In this document: positions 27,816 to 41,229 of the stretch, piece after piece
Layout of the letters: every line of letters begins with the position of its first letter
Numbering within the stretch: position 1 is the stretch's first letter
Translations under genes and position numbers: made by a program
The notes under the pieces: model-generated
The model's database searches: none
Told to the model about the DNA's origin: nothing
What the model saw: only the letters and a program-made list of their open reading frames with translations
Assembly: GCF_003265705.1 (NCBI RefSeq)
Contig: NW_020313057.1
Coordinates: 3,947,075 to 4,011,074 of the forward strand
Length of the DNA: 64,000 bases
Reading direction: 5' to 3'
Origin: Callorhinus ursinus
Lineage: Eukaryota; Chordata; Mammalia; Carnivora; Otariidae

Positions 27816-30240
27816 TCTTTGTGTCTCTTTTTAAAAACCTAAGAATCCTGTTCTAGAATCTCCTCCATTCCTGCGAGCTTCCTTTCACCCCTCAAGTTCA
27901 TATGTCCTCTCCCAAATCAATGATTAGCAAGAGGATTTACTCAATTGGCCTGGCCAATCAAGACCTGTCCCCTGGGTCCGGAGATGGAGTCCAGGAGTCC
28001 AGGAAGCCCATGACTGGCAGAGAACTGGACAAAATCTTGGCTCTGTTGGCAGAGGGTGTGGTAGTCCCCTGGAGGGGTGAGGGTGGTGGTGTGATGCAAT
28101 CAAATCTGCAATGCGGAACAGTGACTCCGACAACAGTTTGCAGGATAAGAGAGAGGAAAGAGAGTAGAGGCAGGAAAACCAGCGTTGGTGTTAAATGTCA
28201 GCCTTTATCAGGGCAAATGCATTCAGGGAAAAAGGGACTACAGTGGACGGTATTTAAGACGTGGAAGAGACGGAAGTCTGACAGACGGCGAGGGAGGAGG
28301 AGGAGCCCAGGGCACTCACACTTTCCTGTGCCAAATTCACCTAAGAGACCTCAGCACAGCCACTTTGGGACTCTCCAAAAGAAGCGCTCTCCAAACCCTT
28401 AGAGATCCCTCTGAGAATGAGTGCCGATGACCAGACACATGTGGTTCCTTCTGCCAAGAACTCATCTTCCTCTTTTGGAATCTTTTAACCCACTGGCTGT
28501 GCCTTCTTCTCAGCCTCCCCTGCTGGTCCCTCTTCCTGTCCCTCATCTCTAAATCTGCACCTGCCTCAGGCTTCTTAGGCCAGACAACTTCAGAGGGGGA
28601 TGCCTGGGATCTTGCCAGGTGTATGGGCCCCAGACCATTTTGAGAAATCAAGGCCTAGGTCCTCAATTTCCGTACATTCTCTTCCCGAGGCTGTTCTGCC
28701 CCAGAATGTGCCTGGATGGAGGTGTAGGTTCTCCCTTCCACATCTAACAAAAGACCTTCCAAAATCGTTCTGAACCTTAATGAGATTCATTTCTCCAGGG
28801 AGTAAAACCCTTCAGAACTGTCTGCTTCTGAGGAACTTCTGGTGAGAATAAAACCAATAGAATATCAGAGAGAAAAGCCATAGGCCAGGGAGACTGATTT
28901 CATCACAGAGGCAAACTCAAGGTGAGGCTCTGTGCCTTACCTATTTATCTTAGAAGCAGAATTCAGAAGATGGTATTCCCAGGAAGTGTATTAGCAGATT
29001 TATTTAATCTGAAAAATAAAAGTCAGACTTCTGATGACATCAAGTCTGCAGGGGCTGGTTTGACTTTATAACGTTCTCTGCAGTCTGGTTAGGTAGCATG
29101 TCCCCTGAAACAATGAACAAAATATACAGCTCCCAGTATTTGATTAAAATTAACAGAAGGTATGCTTGTGATGAAATTTTTGTTGAAATATTTTATTAGC
29201 AAATAGTAATTTAATAATAAATAATTTTAGAAGTCTTGATAAAATCCTTATTCTATTTTCCAGAAGCTGGGAGAGCAAATGACTTTAATGACAGGTAACG
29301 AATCCTTTTCCAACTCTAGTGGTTTCCAATTCTTTGTTTTCATCAAAATTGAAAGAAGGTCTAATAGACCTGTCAGCTGATAGGTCTTTATAAATAATAT
29401 TTGATGATAGATCACTATGTGATTTTTGGCCTATAACTCAGAAGACTTTAAAAGAATTGGGTGACAGCTACCATACTAAAAATCCTTGCCTCATCTATGT
29501 ATTTACAAGAAAAAGTTTCACCAGTTCTTCTATCAATAAAAATGAAAAAAACAGAAATTATACTGTTGCTGAATCTTGTCCCAATCTAGCAAGAATAGTC
29601 ACGCACACATATATAATCTGCATACAATGACACTCACTTCACAAAGAAGTGTTTAATGACTAACACCTACCAAGTCATCATCCGTTGTTTCTAATTTAAT
29701 AAGTAGTAATTATGTTCTTTGATCAGTTATGCACTAATATTAAGTATAATGACAACTCAGTCCAGAAGAAAAAATTCTAACACCAGGGATTATGGTTTCA
29801 GGAAAAAAAAAAACCCCACAAAACACTGACAGAGAAGTATGATAGGGTGATAAATGAGTGACTTATAAGCTTAAAGATACATTGCATTTGGAAAATATTT
29901 TGTGAAGAAGTGGAATGAAAAGGCTCTAGGGTCTTGCCACTTGCCATTTCAGCCCAATAGATTGCAAATAAGGGTTCAAGGAGGAAGGGGAAAGTATGTC
30001 AAATTTCCAACTGTTAAAGAAGAGCCTGTTCATGCATTTTTTTTTTTAAGAAAATGAGTGACTGTAGCTACGAAATCACTACTGTATTTGGATTCCCTTC
30101 AAAACATTTAAAAGAGCAATATGGTAACTCTACTTAAAAATGTGAATGCCTATAATATGCCTAAAGTCACTTGTAATTATTTAAACTTATAAGCAAACTG
30201 CACCTACCACCTCAAGAGGTGTGAGGAGAATCCCAGTTTT
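27816..30240. other. Intergenic stretch, AT-rich in its right half
   Basis: A 166-codon open frame at 27,902-28,402 (+) has no recognisable domain and a basic, low-complexity composition. I do not regard it as a gene. From 28.8 kb the sequence is AT-rich with no assigned repeat. Confidence 0.4.
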
Positions 30241-30244
30241 TAAA

Positions 30245-30345
30245 AAACAAATTTAAGTAGGCTCAATATCCAACATAGGGCTCCAACTCACAACCCTGAG
30301 ATCAAAAGGTCACACGCAACTGACCGAGCCAGTCAAAAACTTTCC
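30245..30345 (-). mobile_element. Degenerate SINEC, short form, antisense
   Basis: 'ttaagtaggctcaatatccaac', 'gggctccaactcacaaccctgagatcaaa' and 'gaccgagccagtc' are readable but diverged. Confidence 0.85.
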
Positions 30346-30379
30346 TCAAAAGTTTTTTTTAGACCTTGATGTTGAAAAA

Positions 30380-32815
30380 ACATGATAGTCAACAATTGCA
30401 GAAATCAAACTGAATCCAAATTTTTATTGACACACACCAAATACTGGCCATAAAACAAGTCTCCATAAATTTCAAAGGACTGAAATCATGCAAAACAGAC
30501 TCTGTGACCATACAATCAATCGGAAGAGTTACCTGGAAAATCCCCAACTACTTGGGAATTAAACAACATACTTCTAAATAATGCATGGGTCAAACAGTCA
30601 CAGGGGAGCTCAGAAAACATTTAGAAATCAATAACACAACATATAAAAATTTGTGATACGTGACTAGAGTGGTGCTGACAGAGGAATCCATGACTTTAAA
30701 TGTTTATATTAGAAAAGAAGAAAGAAGAAAATAAATAAGCTTATTAGATTTAGACTTCCCTCTTAAGAAGCTAGGAAAAAATAAGACAAGAGAAAAGAAA
30801 TAATAAAGAGTGTAAGTCAATTAAATAGAAAATGGACAAGCAATGGGGGGGAATCAATGAAAACAAAAGTTGGTTCTTTGAAAAGATTAATAAAATCAAT
30901 AAACACCAAGCAAGACTGATAAAGAGAAAAAGAGAAAATGTGAATTTCCGATATTAGGAATGAAAGAGGGGACATGAATACACAGTACAGAAACAGGAAT
31001 AGGTTAAGAACAGGATATTACGTACAGCTTTCTGCCAATAAATTTGGCAGCTTGCATCAAATAAAAGATCTGAATAGCCATGTACCTATATATCTATTAT
31101 CCATCTGTTAAAGAAACTGGAGCTGTAATTTAAAACTTCCCACAAAACTCCAGGCTCAGAGAAAACTCTAAGTTCCGATGGCTTCACTAGTGAATTTTAT
31201 CCAACATTTAAGGAAGAGATAATATGACTCTTATACACAATCTTTGAGAAAGGAGAGGAGGAGAGAATACCCCCCAACTCATTCTAGGAGGCCAGCATTA
31301 CCTTGACACCTGAACACAGACCCAAGAACTCTAAATAAAATAGGAGCCATAGAATTCAGCAGTAAATAATAAGGATAATCCAGTATCATCAAGTAGGGTT
31401 TACCCCAGGAATACAAAGTGTGGGTTTCGCATTTGAAAGTCAATCAAGGTAATCCAGCACATTAACAGAATAAAAGAAAAATTGTAGGATTATCTCAGTA
31501 GAGGCAGTAAAAGCATTTGACAAAATCCAGTAACAATGACAAGCCCGTGAGCAGGTCAGAAGTAGAAGGATATGATCTCCTTCTAATAAAGGACACCTAC
31601 AGAAAACCAACTGCTGACACCACACTTAGTGAGGAGAGACTATACTTTCCCCCTAAGACGGTGATCTTCCACTTCTAAGCAACCTCTCATCATAGACTTC
31701 AGCTGCTGTGCTAAGGGAACATAAAGCATACAGATTAGAGAGAAGGGAAAACTCTCATTCACAAACATGACTGTGTACACAGAAAATCCTTAAGGATCTA
31801 CAAAAGTCTACTATAAAAAGGGAATTGAGCAAGATTGCAGGATAAAAGGTCAATACACAAAAGTATATAGCATTTGCATATATTACCAGTAAATAGAAAA
31901 TAAAAAATTTAAATTCTATCTAAAAAAAAAAAACAACCATAAAATACTTAGGGATAAATTCAACAAAAGCTGTGCAGGGCCTCTCTACAGAACAGTATAA
32001 AACATTGCTGTGAGGCATTAAAGAAGATCAAGATAAATGGAAAGAAACATTAGACCCCTTGACTGGAAGACCCAATATTGTTAAGATTGCAATTCTCCCC
32101 GAATTAATCTCCCTAAAGTGCTTCTAAAATGTATATGGAAGTAGAGAAGCATGCAGAATAGCAAAAGAAGGAACACAGTTGGAGGTCTTATGCCACGTGC
32201 TTTTAAGATGTAAAAAGCTATAGAAATCAAGACAAATGGTATCGACATAAGGGGAGACAAATGGATCAATGGAACAAAATAATCACACAGATACAGCTGA
32301 ATTTTGACAGATGCAGCAAAGCAATTCTATGGAGAAAGGAAAAAATTTTCATCAAATGATGCTGGAACAACTGGATATCCATAAGGAGAAGAAACGAATA
32401 TTGACTCCTATCTCATACGATACACAAAAATCAGTTCCAGGTGGATTATATAACACTTGTATAAGAAAATACAGAAGATCTTTGAAACCTTGGACAAAGC
32501 ATTTAAAAATATATTAAAAAATTTATATCTGACAAAATATTGTATCAAGAACATAAACATCTAATAATAAAAAGACCAATAAAAAAATGAGAAGACTTGA
32601 ACAGAAACTCTACAAAGGAATACATACAAATAAATGGCCAATAAGAACATGAGAAAGTGCTCAACATCTGGGAAATGCAAACAGAAACCATAATGTGATA
32701 TGGTTTTGCTAACACTCACTCAACCGGTTAAATTAAAAATAGTAACATCACCAGATGTTGGTGAAGATGTGGAGCAACTGGAACTCATATACATTGCTGG
32801 CTCCTCACACTCTAG
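30380..32815 (+). mobile_element. Old L1 fragment, ORF2 and 3' part
   Basis: Sense-strand ORF2 landmarks are in order: 'ggaattaaacaacatac' at 30.55 kb, 'aaaacaaaagttggttctttg' at 30.87 kb and 'cctctctacagaacagtat' at 31.98 kb. These are followed by 'tctatggagaaaggaaaaa' at 32.33 kb and 'gatgttggtgaagatgtggag' at 32.75 kb. Many stops and indels show it is inactive. Confidence 0.9.
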
Positions 32816-32990
32816 ATTTTGAGCCATAAAGGTGACATTTTAACCTTCACCTACTGCTCTGCCTTGTTCTTTAATTTGTCTAGGACCTCAGTGAGATAAA
32901 GGGGGCCCTCAGGGATCTTATCTCTGAAACGGTGATAATCCCCCCACCATGGGGTTGAGGGTTGTTCTGAGAATCAAATGTGGTATTCTG
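32815..32990 (+). mobile_element. Possible MIR remnant
   Basis: 'ctcagtgagataaag', 'ctctgaaacggtgataatcc' and 'ttgttctgagaatcaaatg' resemble the MIR right arm. Confidence 0.45.
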
Positions 32991-34213
32991 GCCTTGGGAC
33001 AACACAGATACCCTACACAATCATACATACGCTTGCTCTCATCTTTTCCTTGAACAGCTATTCCTATGCTTGGAACACTCTGTTCCCACCCTCTTTGTGC
33101 CACATGACAGCCAGTCTCTGCCTTTCTCACTCCCCAGCTATTTCTATAAGGATGTGAGCCTCAAGGATCAGCCTCCTTCCTGCCTACGCTTCCAGCAGCC
33201 ACATCTCTACCTGTCCATCTCCAGCTGCCCTCCCTGGAATCAGCTGTGCCAAAAAATGCAAGTGGCCAAGATTTGGGGCCAGGGGACTTTGTTTTCTTTA
33301 ATTTTAACCATTTTGCCAGCACTGAAAATTCATGCCATTAAGACACCGTAAGATCTTAAGAGTAGCCACTTCCCTTGCTTTACTTCAGTGAAAACAAAAA
33401 ACAAATCAAAACAAAATAAGAGCCAAGCTCCTGAGCTAGGTAGCCAGCAGGGTAGCCAGCCTTCCTTGGGGGCTGTCCAGCAGCAGACAGCTAGGGCAGG
33501 AGCTTGCCCTGGCAATAATGGCCACGGCTTGCCACTTGCCCTGAGTTCCCAGAGATGTCAGAAGAACTGATGACATGAAGGATAATGTACATGTAATGAG
33601 ATGTCAAGAGCTACTGTTTCTAGGACAGATTTATTACATGCTTAAGGCTTTGTTTATACGCAAATGATTTTTGAGCTTCCATGCCCTAAGTTGGGCTGTT
33701 TTTCAAAAGGGTGCTAATCAGAGTCTAACTAGGTCATAGGATGAGATGCCGTTTTTCCTGATATTCTCACTGGTCAGAACAGATGACCCTGAATTTACAC
33801 TCTTTCCAATCTGGTCCAGAGTTGGACATATGAGGGACATGATTTTCCTTCTTTCGTGTGTCCATATCTGTATTTATCCTTCCTGTGTTGGATTTTTTGC
33901 TTTATCAAAAGGTAAGACCAATAACCCCAGTTTAGAATGCTTCCCCTGGTTCTCCCTCCTGAGGCATACTGTGTTCATCCTTCAGAAACTTGCATCTTCC
34001 TCTACACCAGTGCTGTTAAAAGCTTTCCTGCTTACACTGACCACTCTCTTTCCTGGACAATTCTGTCAATGACTTTGGTGCTCACAGCTTATTATTTTGT
34101 CATTAAAAAAACGCAACTGTTTCCAGTTAATAATCTGTCAATTGGCCAGTATATTATTTGAGGTTAGTGGTCCAAATATGTAATACTTATTAAATTATGA
34201 TTTTTTTCTTCTT
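32991..34213. other. Intergenic, nothing recognised
   Basis: About 1.2 kb with short open frames on both strands, none recognisable. No SINEC or L1 is seen. Confidence 0.4.
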
Positions 34214-34321
34214 TTTTAAGATTTTATTTTTAAGTGAGCTCTACACCCAACATGATGCTTGAACTCACAATCCTGAGAGCGAGAGTCACATGCTCTAGTG
34301 ACTGAGCCAGACAAGCGCCCC
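34214..34321 (-). mobile_element. SINEC, short form, antisense
   Basis: 'taagattttatttttaagtgagctctacaccc' runs to 'ctgagccagacaagcgcccc'. Confidence 0.92.
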
Positions 34322-35670
34322 AATTTATGCTTTTTCTTAGAAATGGAATTGAATTATTGACAAATACCATTCTAGCTATGGACTCTCTTGCCATAAAGTA
34401 ACCAATTCAGATCTTCCCAAAACAGGCCTTGGCTATTAACAGGTGCTCCATGAATAAAGATGGTACTGTCAATTAAATTTGGAGGGATGCTAGGATTTTC
34501 CAGCTGCAGGACTCGCCAGAGTCTTTAATACACTTCTGCATTGTGAATCTGGCAGAGAGGAGGGCGACAGTCTAGTAGTTCCCAAATTTATTTGACTCTG
34601 GAACCCTTTCATCTTCGAGCATTTTGTAGTGCTAGTGTGTCCAAACTTTAGGGAAGCTACATCCTAATATATTCCCCAGTGCTGGGGTACAACTGGGAAG
34701 TCACACAGGATGATGCTTTTTTCTTCCAAGTAAGATGCATTTTGACATCTACTAGGACGAAGAAGGCCAGGGCTCTTACCTCCATTTTGCAGTCCCTTTG
34801 GTTTCCCAGGCCTGCCATGCAGGACTTAACCTAGCAAGAGCCCCCCCAGAGGCTTGCTTCAAAGCCAACCCCATGAGGATGGCAAGACAGGGGTCTCTGT
34901 GTCTGTCTTCCTTTGACACGGGTCACCCCTGCCCAGGCTTCCTGATGTGGCTCAGTTCCCCTCCTCCCTGGGTCTCCCTTAAGATGTGGCGAGCCGCCAG
35001 AACTGTGGAGAGCTCAGAATATAAGCCATACATTCACCAGATTCCTGGACAGACAGGGACCCTAGCCAGCTTGGCGCATACTTCTTGTCCCACAGACTTC
35101 ACTTGTATGTTCTTCCACAGACCTTGCCAATGGATCCTTTCCCTTCCGTTCTCCTAGACAGCCTATCTGGAGACCAGAAAGCTTCATCTCCAGAGACAGA
35201 GAGAGCGTCTTTGTTCAGGGAACTGAGCGACTCCCAGTGCCAGCTCAGGCCCAGGTTATCAATAGTACCTCTGTCCCTGTAAAGACGCACCAGACCCTGC
35301 CCTCCGGGCACTCCATGGCTAGGGGGAGGCACGATACCAACACGGAACAGAGAGCAAGCTTCTGTGGTCTCCATGAAGTGCTGGGTGCACTGTAGTGGTC
35401 AGAGGCCGGGAGGAATTCAGGGGAGGGAAGTCAGATGGGTGTTGAAGTGGCTCATACAGAGAGCTGAGCTGGATCTAGAAAGATCAGTAAAGTTATTTTA
35501 AAAATAGCACTTTGGCTTCTTTCCTTGGGTTTATAAATGATTGCATGAACACTGTACAAAACTTGAAAAAAAGAACCCCCAAAATACTAAAGGAAGAAAA
35601 TCAAGGCCACTCCCATTACAAGTTTTTTCTAACACACACACATACAAATTTTTTTAAAATAAAAAATTGG
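34322..35670. other. Intergenic, nothing recognised
   Basis: About 1.35 kb of unique-looking sequence. Overlapping short open frames are present on both strands without any recognisable protein signature. Confidence 0.4.
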
Positions 35671-35830
35671 AGGGGCACTTGGATGGCTCAGCTGAGCATC
35701 TGACTTCAGCTCAGATCATGATCTCGGGGTCCTGGGATGGAGCCCCCCATCAGGCTCCCCGCTCAGCAGGGAATCTGTTTCCTCTCCCTGCTTGTGCTCT
35801 CTCTCTCTCTCAAGTAAAAATAATAAAATC
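35671..35830 (+). mobile_element. SINEC, full form
   Basis: A 'gggcacttggatggctcagctgagcatctg' head and 'ccctgcttgtgctctctc' body are present. The AATAAAATCTTTT tail is invaded by the next element. Confidence 0.92.
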
Positions 35831-36026
35831 TTTTTTTTTTAAGATTTATTTATTTTAAAAGAGAGAGAGAAAAAGCACAAGTAGGCAGAGCTGCAGGCAG
35901 AGGGAGAGGGAGAAGCAGACTCCCCCCTGAGGAGGGAGCCCAATGCAGGGCTCGATCCCAGGACCCTGGGGTCATGACCTGAGCCGAAGGCAGACGGCCA
36001 ATCTGCTGAGCCACCCAGGCGCCCCT
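35831..36026 (-). mobile_element. SINEC inserted antisense into the previous SINE's tail
   Basis: 'aagatttatttattttaaaag' runs to 'ctgagccacccaggcgcccc'. 'aaataaataaaatctt' resumes after it. The two elements form a tail-to-tail inverted pair. Confidence 0.93.
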
Positions 36027-36068
36027 AAATAAATAAAATCTTAAAAAAAATTGGATGAGTCTCTGAAT

Positions 36069-36130
36069 GTGTGTGTGTGTATAAGCACGTGCATCTGTAC
36101 ACATGTATCAATATATATATATATATATAC
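36069..36130. repeat. (TG)n and (AT)n microsatellites
   Basis: A short TGTG run at about 36,069-36,081 is followed by alternating AT at about 36,111-36,129. Confidence 0.9.
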
Positions 36131-36134
36131 ATGT

Positions 36135-36375
36135 ACTAGTGGTTTTCAACCTTAGCTATTCATTATAACCACCTCAAATGTTTGTAAAAGAGATTGATGC
36201 TCAGACCTCACATAAACTGAACAAGAACCTTAAAGGTTGGGGTGATGGATATGTTAATTAGCTTGATTATGATGATTATTCCACAATGTATACATCAAAA
36301 CATCAGTTGTACAGTTTAAATACATACAACCTCCATTTGTCAATTATACCTAAATAAAGCTGGCAAAAAATATTC
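36135..36375 (+). mobile_element. hAT-like scrap followed by an old L1 3' end
   Basis: 'ggttttcaaccttagctattcattataacc' resembles a Charlie-type terminus. 'ggtgatggatatgttaattagcttgatta' and 'gtcaattatacctaaataaagctgg' match an L1M-type 3' end. Confidence 0.6.
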
Positions 36376-37795
36376 AGGTATTCAGCACTTACTGATTACA
36401 CACGCATGCGCGTATGCACGTGCACACATGCACGCACGGGCTGACGCCCAGGCACTGTTTATTTTTACAGCACCAGGGAGATCTGGATGTTCAGTCAAGT
36501 GTGAGGTCCACATCTCTAGACCCTTCAGAGCAAAGTGAATGCACCTCCATCCATCCCAAGAGTGAGAACATTTGAGTGCCCCCCATCTGATGACAATGGA
36601 AGAGTCCAGAAATTCAGTCTCTCCCCCGCTGTACGTTGGGGATCTGCCTTGGCTGCATCTTGGGAGTTTGGTCTTGGGACAGTGGCCTGGGGAGACTGCA
36701 GTTTGTGCTGGAACCTGGTCTTGGTGAGATGTACCCAAGTCTTGCTAGCTGGGTCGTCTTCAGTACCTAAAGTAGCTGTACCTGCTAAGCTGTTATCACA
36801 TCCTAGAGCAACAAATCCTTAGTGGTAGACTTCTTCCCCTCAAGTGTCATTTTTAGGAGAGGGGCTTCGAGCCACTCTGACTAGGATGCTCTTTAAATTC
36901 CTGACAGGTCAACTTCTGAGCAGTGAAGACCTGGGCTGTGATACACCAATGACCCCGGACACCAAAGTGTCACTCCCAAAGCATGGGCAGCGCAGGAAAT
37001 GGGCAGTGGTTCAGTCTCTTAGATCAGGAGGCAAGAGGCTGCTGATGAAGGTGGGAGCAAGTGGGTCTCGGCCAGAAGGCTCAGGCTCCTGGAGATGGGA
37101 GGGGCAAAGGCTGCCATGATGGAGGCTAGATGGGAGTGGCTGGGTACTCGGCTTTAGCTGCTGTCACAGGTAGTAGAAAAAAGGTCCTTTACTTCATATC
37201 TCTGGGGGAGAGATGAGCCCCAGGAGACTCAGTCTAGGGCGTTAAGCCCAAGGTGTAATGAATTTCAGCAATCTTAGTGATCAGCTCTTTCTGGATCCAC
37301 GAACAAGAAGCCCAAGGAACGCAGTCAGGACCTGCCCAAGGTTCCCCTTCACTGACCCAAACCACCTCTCCACCCTGTCTTCTTCCTTTCTTTCCCCTCC
37401 CACAAAGGGTAAGGCCAGTTTTTGTCATTCAGAGCACTAAAGATCTTTTTACACACTTTGCTGAGACCAGCCAAGTGATTAATTTTCAGAACAGTTATGA
37501 TCTATCCATTCAAGTTCATCTTCCAGAAAAACAGGGTCAATTCATCCTTCCCTTACACCAATAACTGACTCTATCCTACCCTATTCTAGAAGAATCAGCA
37601 AACCAGGAGAACCTATTGTAGTGTAACACCTCTGGTAGAGCATCTGGTTGCCTACACTGTTACGGCTTCCTCTTGCCAACAACCGTTATGACACCACATT
37701 GCCAAGTGTTTGAAAACATTTCCAATTGATACATACCCTTCTCTCACACATATACCCCAACATGTGCCCTGCTTTGTAGTGGGTATGGGATTTTT
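36376..37795. other. Intergenic, nothing recognised
   Basis: A CA/CG-rich dinucleotide patch lies at about 36,400-36,440. The rest shows no SINEC, L1 or exon. Confidence 0.4.
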
Positions 37796-37976
37796 TTAAA
37801 AAGATTTCATTTATTTGAGAGAGAGAAAGAATGAGCAAGGGGAGGGGCAGAGGGAGAGGGAGAAGCAGACTCCCCAGTGAGCACAGAGCTGGACGCGGGG
37901 CTTGATCCCAGGACCCTGAGATCATGACTTGAGCTGAAGTCAGGCACTTAACAGACCGAGTCACCCAGGCGCCCCT
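37796..37976 (-). mobile_element. SINEC, full form, antisense
   Basis: 'aaaagatttcatttatttgagag' runs to 'ccgagtcacccaggcgcccc'. GGTATGG is duplicated on both sides. Confidence 0.95.
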
Positions 37977-39010
37977 GGTATGGAATTTCTGACAGTGGTT
38001 GGGGGTAGTACTTCATATGGAAAACAGAACAGAAGTGACAAAGAGAAGAGGTGGACCCTGTTCAGAGGAACAGTGAGTAATCAGAAAGCCCTGAGTTCAG
38101 AGTGATAGGAAATATGTTTAGCTGGCACAGGACAGGCACTGATCAAATCAGAATCAAGGCTAGCCATGGGAGCAGAGCAGGGCTCTGCAGGCTCCCTGCT
38201 GCGCCAAACATCACCCCTTTCAAGAAGGGATTGTGGAAAGCATGGGTTCTGGGGGAGAGCCTGGAGCACTGGGGGCAGTAGAGTGCTTTGGGAAGATGGC
38301 TCAGGAAAGTGGCTATTTATCCATTAACAGGAAAGTATTTTAATATTTTAGTAATACTGTAGCCATCACAGTGCTTGCCTGCTGAATATCAACACGGATA
38401 TGGGTGATCTCTCAGCAGTACTCCATGCAGCTGTAGAATGTTCTGTGCCTTTTTCTGAATGGGGGCATCTTCCCTCAGACTTAATTCCCCAGGGAGACCT
38501 CTAGAAACCATTTTCATAGGGACTAATAATACTCTGTAGTCTATGAGGGGAAAAGCTATAAAGAAGCTCCATGACACTCTGGCTAGGCACTTAGAGAAAT
38601 GAATGTCTTTTACAGGAAAATAAGAAACAAGAAAGGTTTCAGTCATGTTGTCCTGACTCACCAAGCTCTCATTTTTCACACCCAACTGTGTCAACACAGT
38701 CAGCTCCAGGGGCACATCAAATAAGCTGAAACATTTTTCACAAACTGTCACCCTCTTACTCAACAAACAAGCCCTCACATTCATATCTAAGATGTTTTAT
38801 TCTCCCTGATCCTGAAACCTGAGGAGGTGGCAGGAAAAATGTTCATCTATACTCGCTACGGGGACTCCTGAGGAAGTTGAGTTCTGGGGATCCCCTGGTT
38901 CGCAGGGTCATGAGTCCCTCTTTCGGTATAATCCTTAATTCACCCTATCAAATGGGCAGGGGAAACAGGCTCAGGACCATAATTAGTCCATTGAAAATGA
39001 AGTAACATGA
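37977..39010. other. Intergenic stretch with one unexplained open frame
   Basis: A 131-codon open frame runs at 38,389-38,784 on the - strand. It is rich in hydrophobic residues and has a single C-x-x-C, without a domain I can name. No promoter, splice or repeat context supports it as a gene. Confidence 0.35.
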
Positions 39011-39027
39011 AAGAACATAATATATTC

Positions 39028-39234
39028 TTTTTTTTTTCAAAGACCCACTTATTTATTTTGAGAGCGAGCGAGAGTGCACAAGCAGGGGGAGAGGCAGAGG
39101 GAGAGGGAGAAGAAAACTCCACACAAGAGTGTGGAGCCTGACTCAGGGCTCGATCTCATGAATCTGAGATCATGACCTGAGCCTAAATCAAGAGTCGGAA
39201 GCCCAATCAACTGAGCCACCACCCAGGCACCCCA
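39028..39234 (-). mobile_element. SINEC, full form, antisense
   Basis: 'caaagacccacttatttattttgag' runs to 'accacccaggcacccc'. The copies CATAATATATTCTT flank both ends. Confidence 0.95.
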
Positions 39235-40239
39235 GAGCATAATATATTCTTAATATTAGGTGCAGAAAATGGGCTTTTACATATTTGTTTTGGAAGAACA
39301 CTTACCATGGGACATAGCATCTAGTGATCTCATTTGCCTGGACACACTGTCCCAAAGGGCCATTTCCACTTACATGAGTCATGCCCACAGGCCCTGGTGG
39401 ATCAGGTGATATGTTGAATCCATGACCTTGTCAGGATTAAAATTGTAAAAGACAAAATTAAATAGGTAAGGAAGACATTATTCAGGACTACTGCAACAGA
39501 AGAGTGACGCTAAACTCAAGTCCACGGAAGCAAGGACCTAGAGGGTTTTTAAGAGGTGGGGTGGGGGGAATCTCAGGCCACCTGCATTTGTTAACTGCCC
39601 TTCACAATTGGAGCAAGGTGCCCACCAAAGCCAAGTGTCTACCCTCCCATAGAGATTGGGAGATAGGGGTGCTCTCTCGTTTGATATTTTCATTTCAAAA
39701 AGAAGGTCCCCAGGTCCCTGAGAAAGACATTCCTGGACTGTAAGACCAGCAAGAGACTGGGAGAAGATCTGCATAGATTTCAAAGGGGCAGAGAAAGAAT
39801 TTACAGTTGCAAGTTTTCTAAAGTAAATGCTCTAAGAAAAGGGAGGTCAGGGGCCTATCATCAGGAAGAAAATTGTCTAAACTTGGGTCAAGCTGAGGAG
39901 AATGATAAAGCCAACTTGGCCACCCTCTAATGCAATCCCTAAGTGCACCACAAAATTTGTTCCTGCTGCTTGAGAACAATCCTGAACCCAGTGATACATT
40001 AAATTGGAAATTTTGGGTCCCTGTGTGGGTACCTTCCTATGAATAGCCCATTGAAATAAGCTTATAAATGTTCCCTTTTAATGCCCTCACCCAAGAGTAT
40101 TTTCATTAATTCAATAAACATATATGAAGTACCTATTCTATGCTGGGCATTTTAGTAGAGCAAGATGGAAATGTCTCTTCAAAGAGACCTCACAGCACTT
40201 GAGAAGAAAGATGAGTATATGAAGATGAGTATATGTAAA
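39235..40239. other. Intergenic, nothing recognised
   Basis: About 1 kb with no clear repeat. 'tcaataaacatatatgaagtacctattctatgctggg' near 40,110 looks like a MIR/L2 right-end remnant. Confidence 0.4.
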
Positions 40240-40760
40240 ATATAATGTGAGAGTTCCTCAAAAGTAAAATACAAAGGTACCAAGTGACCTAACAATTCCG
40301 CTCCTAGGTATTTACCCAACAGAAATAAAAACGTATGTCCACCCAAAACTGTGCAGAAGAATGTTTGTAACAGCCTTATTTATGATAGTCAAAAGGTAGA
40401 AACAACCCAAAGTCCATTAAGTGAATGGATAAATAAAATATGGCATATCCGTACAAAAGAATACTATTTCATAGCAGGGAGAAATGAAGTACTGATGTGT
40501 GCTACAACATAAATGAACCTTGAACACAGTATTTGCAGTGAAAGAAACCAGTCACAATGGATCACACACTGTATGATTCCATTTAGATGGAATGCCCAGT
40601 ACAGGGAAATCCAGACAGAAAGCAGATTACTGGTTGCCTAGGGCTTTGGGGGTTGGAAAAAGTGGGGAGTGATGGCTAATGGGTTTGGGATTTCTTTTTG
40701 GGGTGCTGAAAGTGTCCTAAAGTTGATCGTGGTGATGGTTTAGTATATTCACAAAATTAC
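40240..40760 (+). mobile_element. L1 3' fragment, old
   Basis: 'ccgctcctaggtatttacccaac', 'aacagccttatttatgatag', 'gtgaatggataaataaaatatgg' and 'ggttgcctagggctttggggg' are in the sense order of the L1 3' region. Confidence 0.92.
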
Positions 40761-41229
40761 TGTTGTGGGAAAATGAGAAGAGCACTGGACTTGACATTAG
40801 AAGATCTGGTTTGAATCCCACAAGTGTCAGACACTTGATTTGTCCAATGCACGTCCTTCGAACTTTCTCCTGTGTTCTCCACCTCATTGAATGGTCTCGC
40901 CATCCATCCACCCAGTTCCCCAAACCAGAAACAGGGGAGCCATCTGAATGCACACTTCCCAGCCTCTCACTACCCCTAGCTAATCAGTCTAGCCCTACTG
41001 ATTCTTTCTTCAGTCTTTTGAAATGCTCTGTCTTCTCCATGCCTGCTCTTCCTGCCTTTTGCTGACACCCATCTCTCACCTGGATTACTGCAAAAGCCTT
41101 CTCTAAGTCCTAGTGCTTAGTCCCTCCCACCCTCCACATCACTGGGATGGTAGTGTTCCTAAAAAAAAAAACAAAAAACCCTCCTGTCACTTCTCTGCTC
41201 AAAATCATTCAATGGTTCATGATTGTGTC

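Noticed and set aside
27902..28402. 166-codon open frame on the + strand
   Set aside because: Basic, repetitive composition with no recognisable family, splice context or start context.
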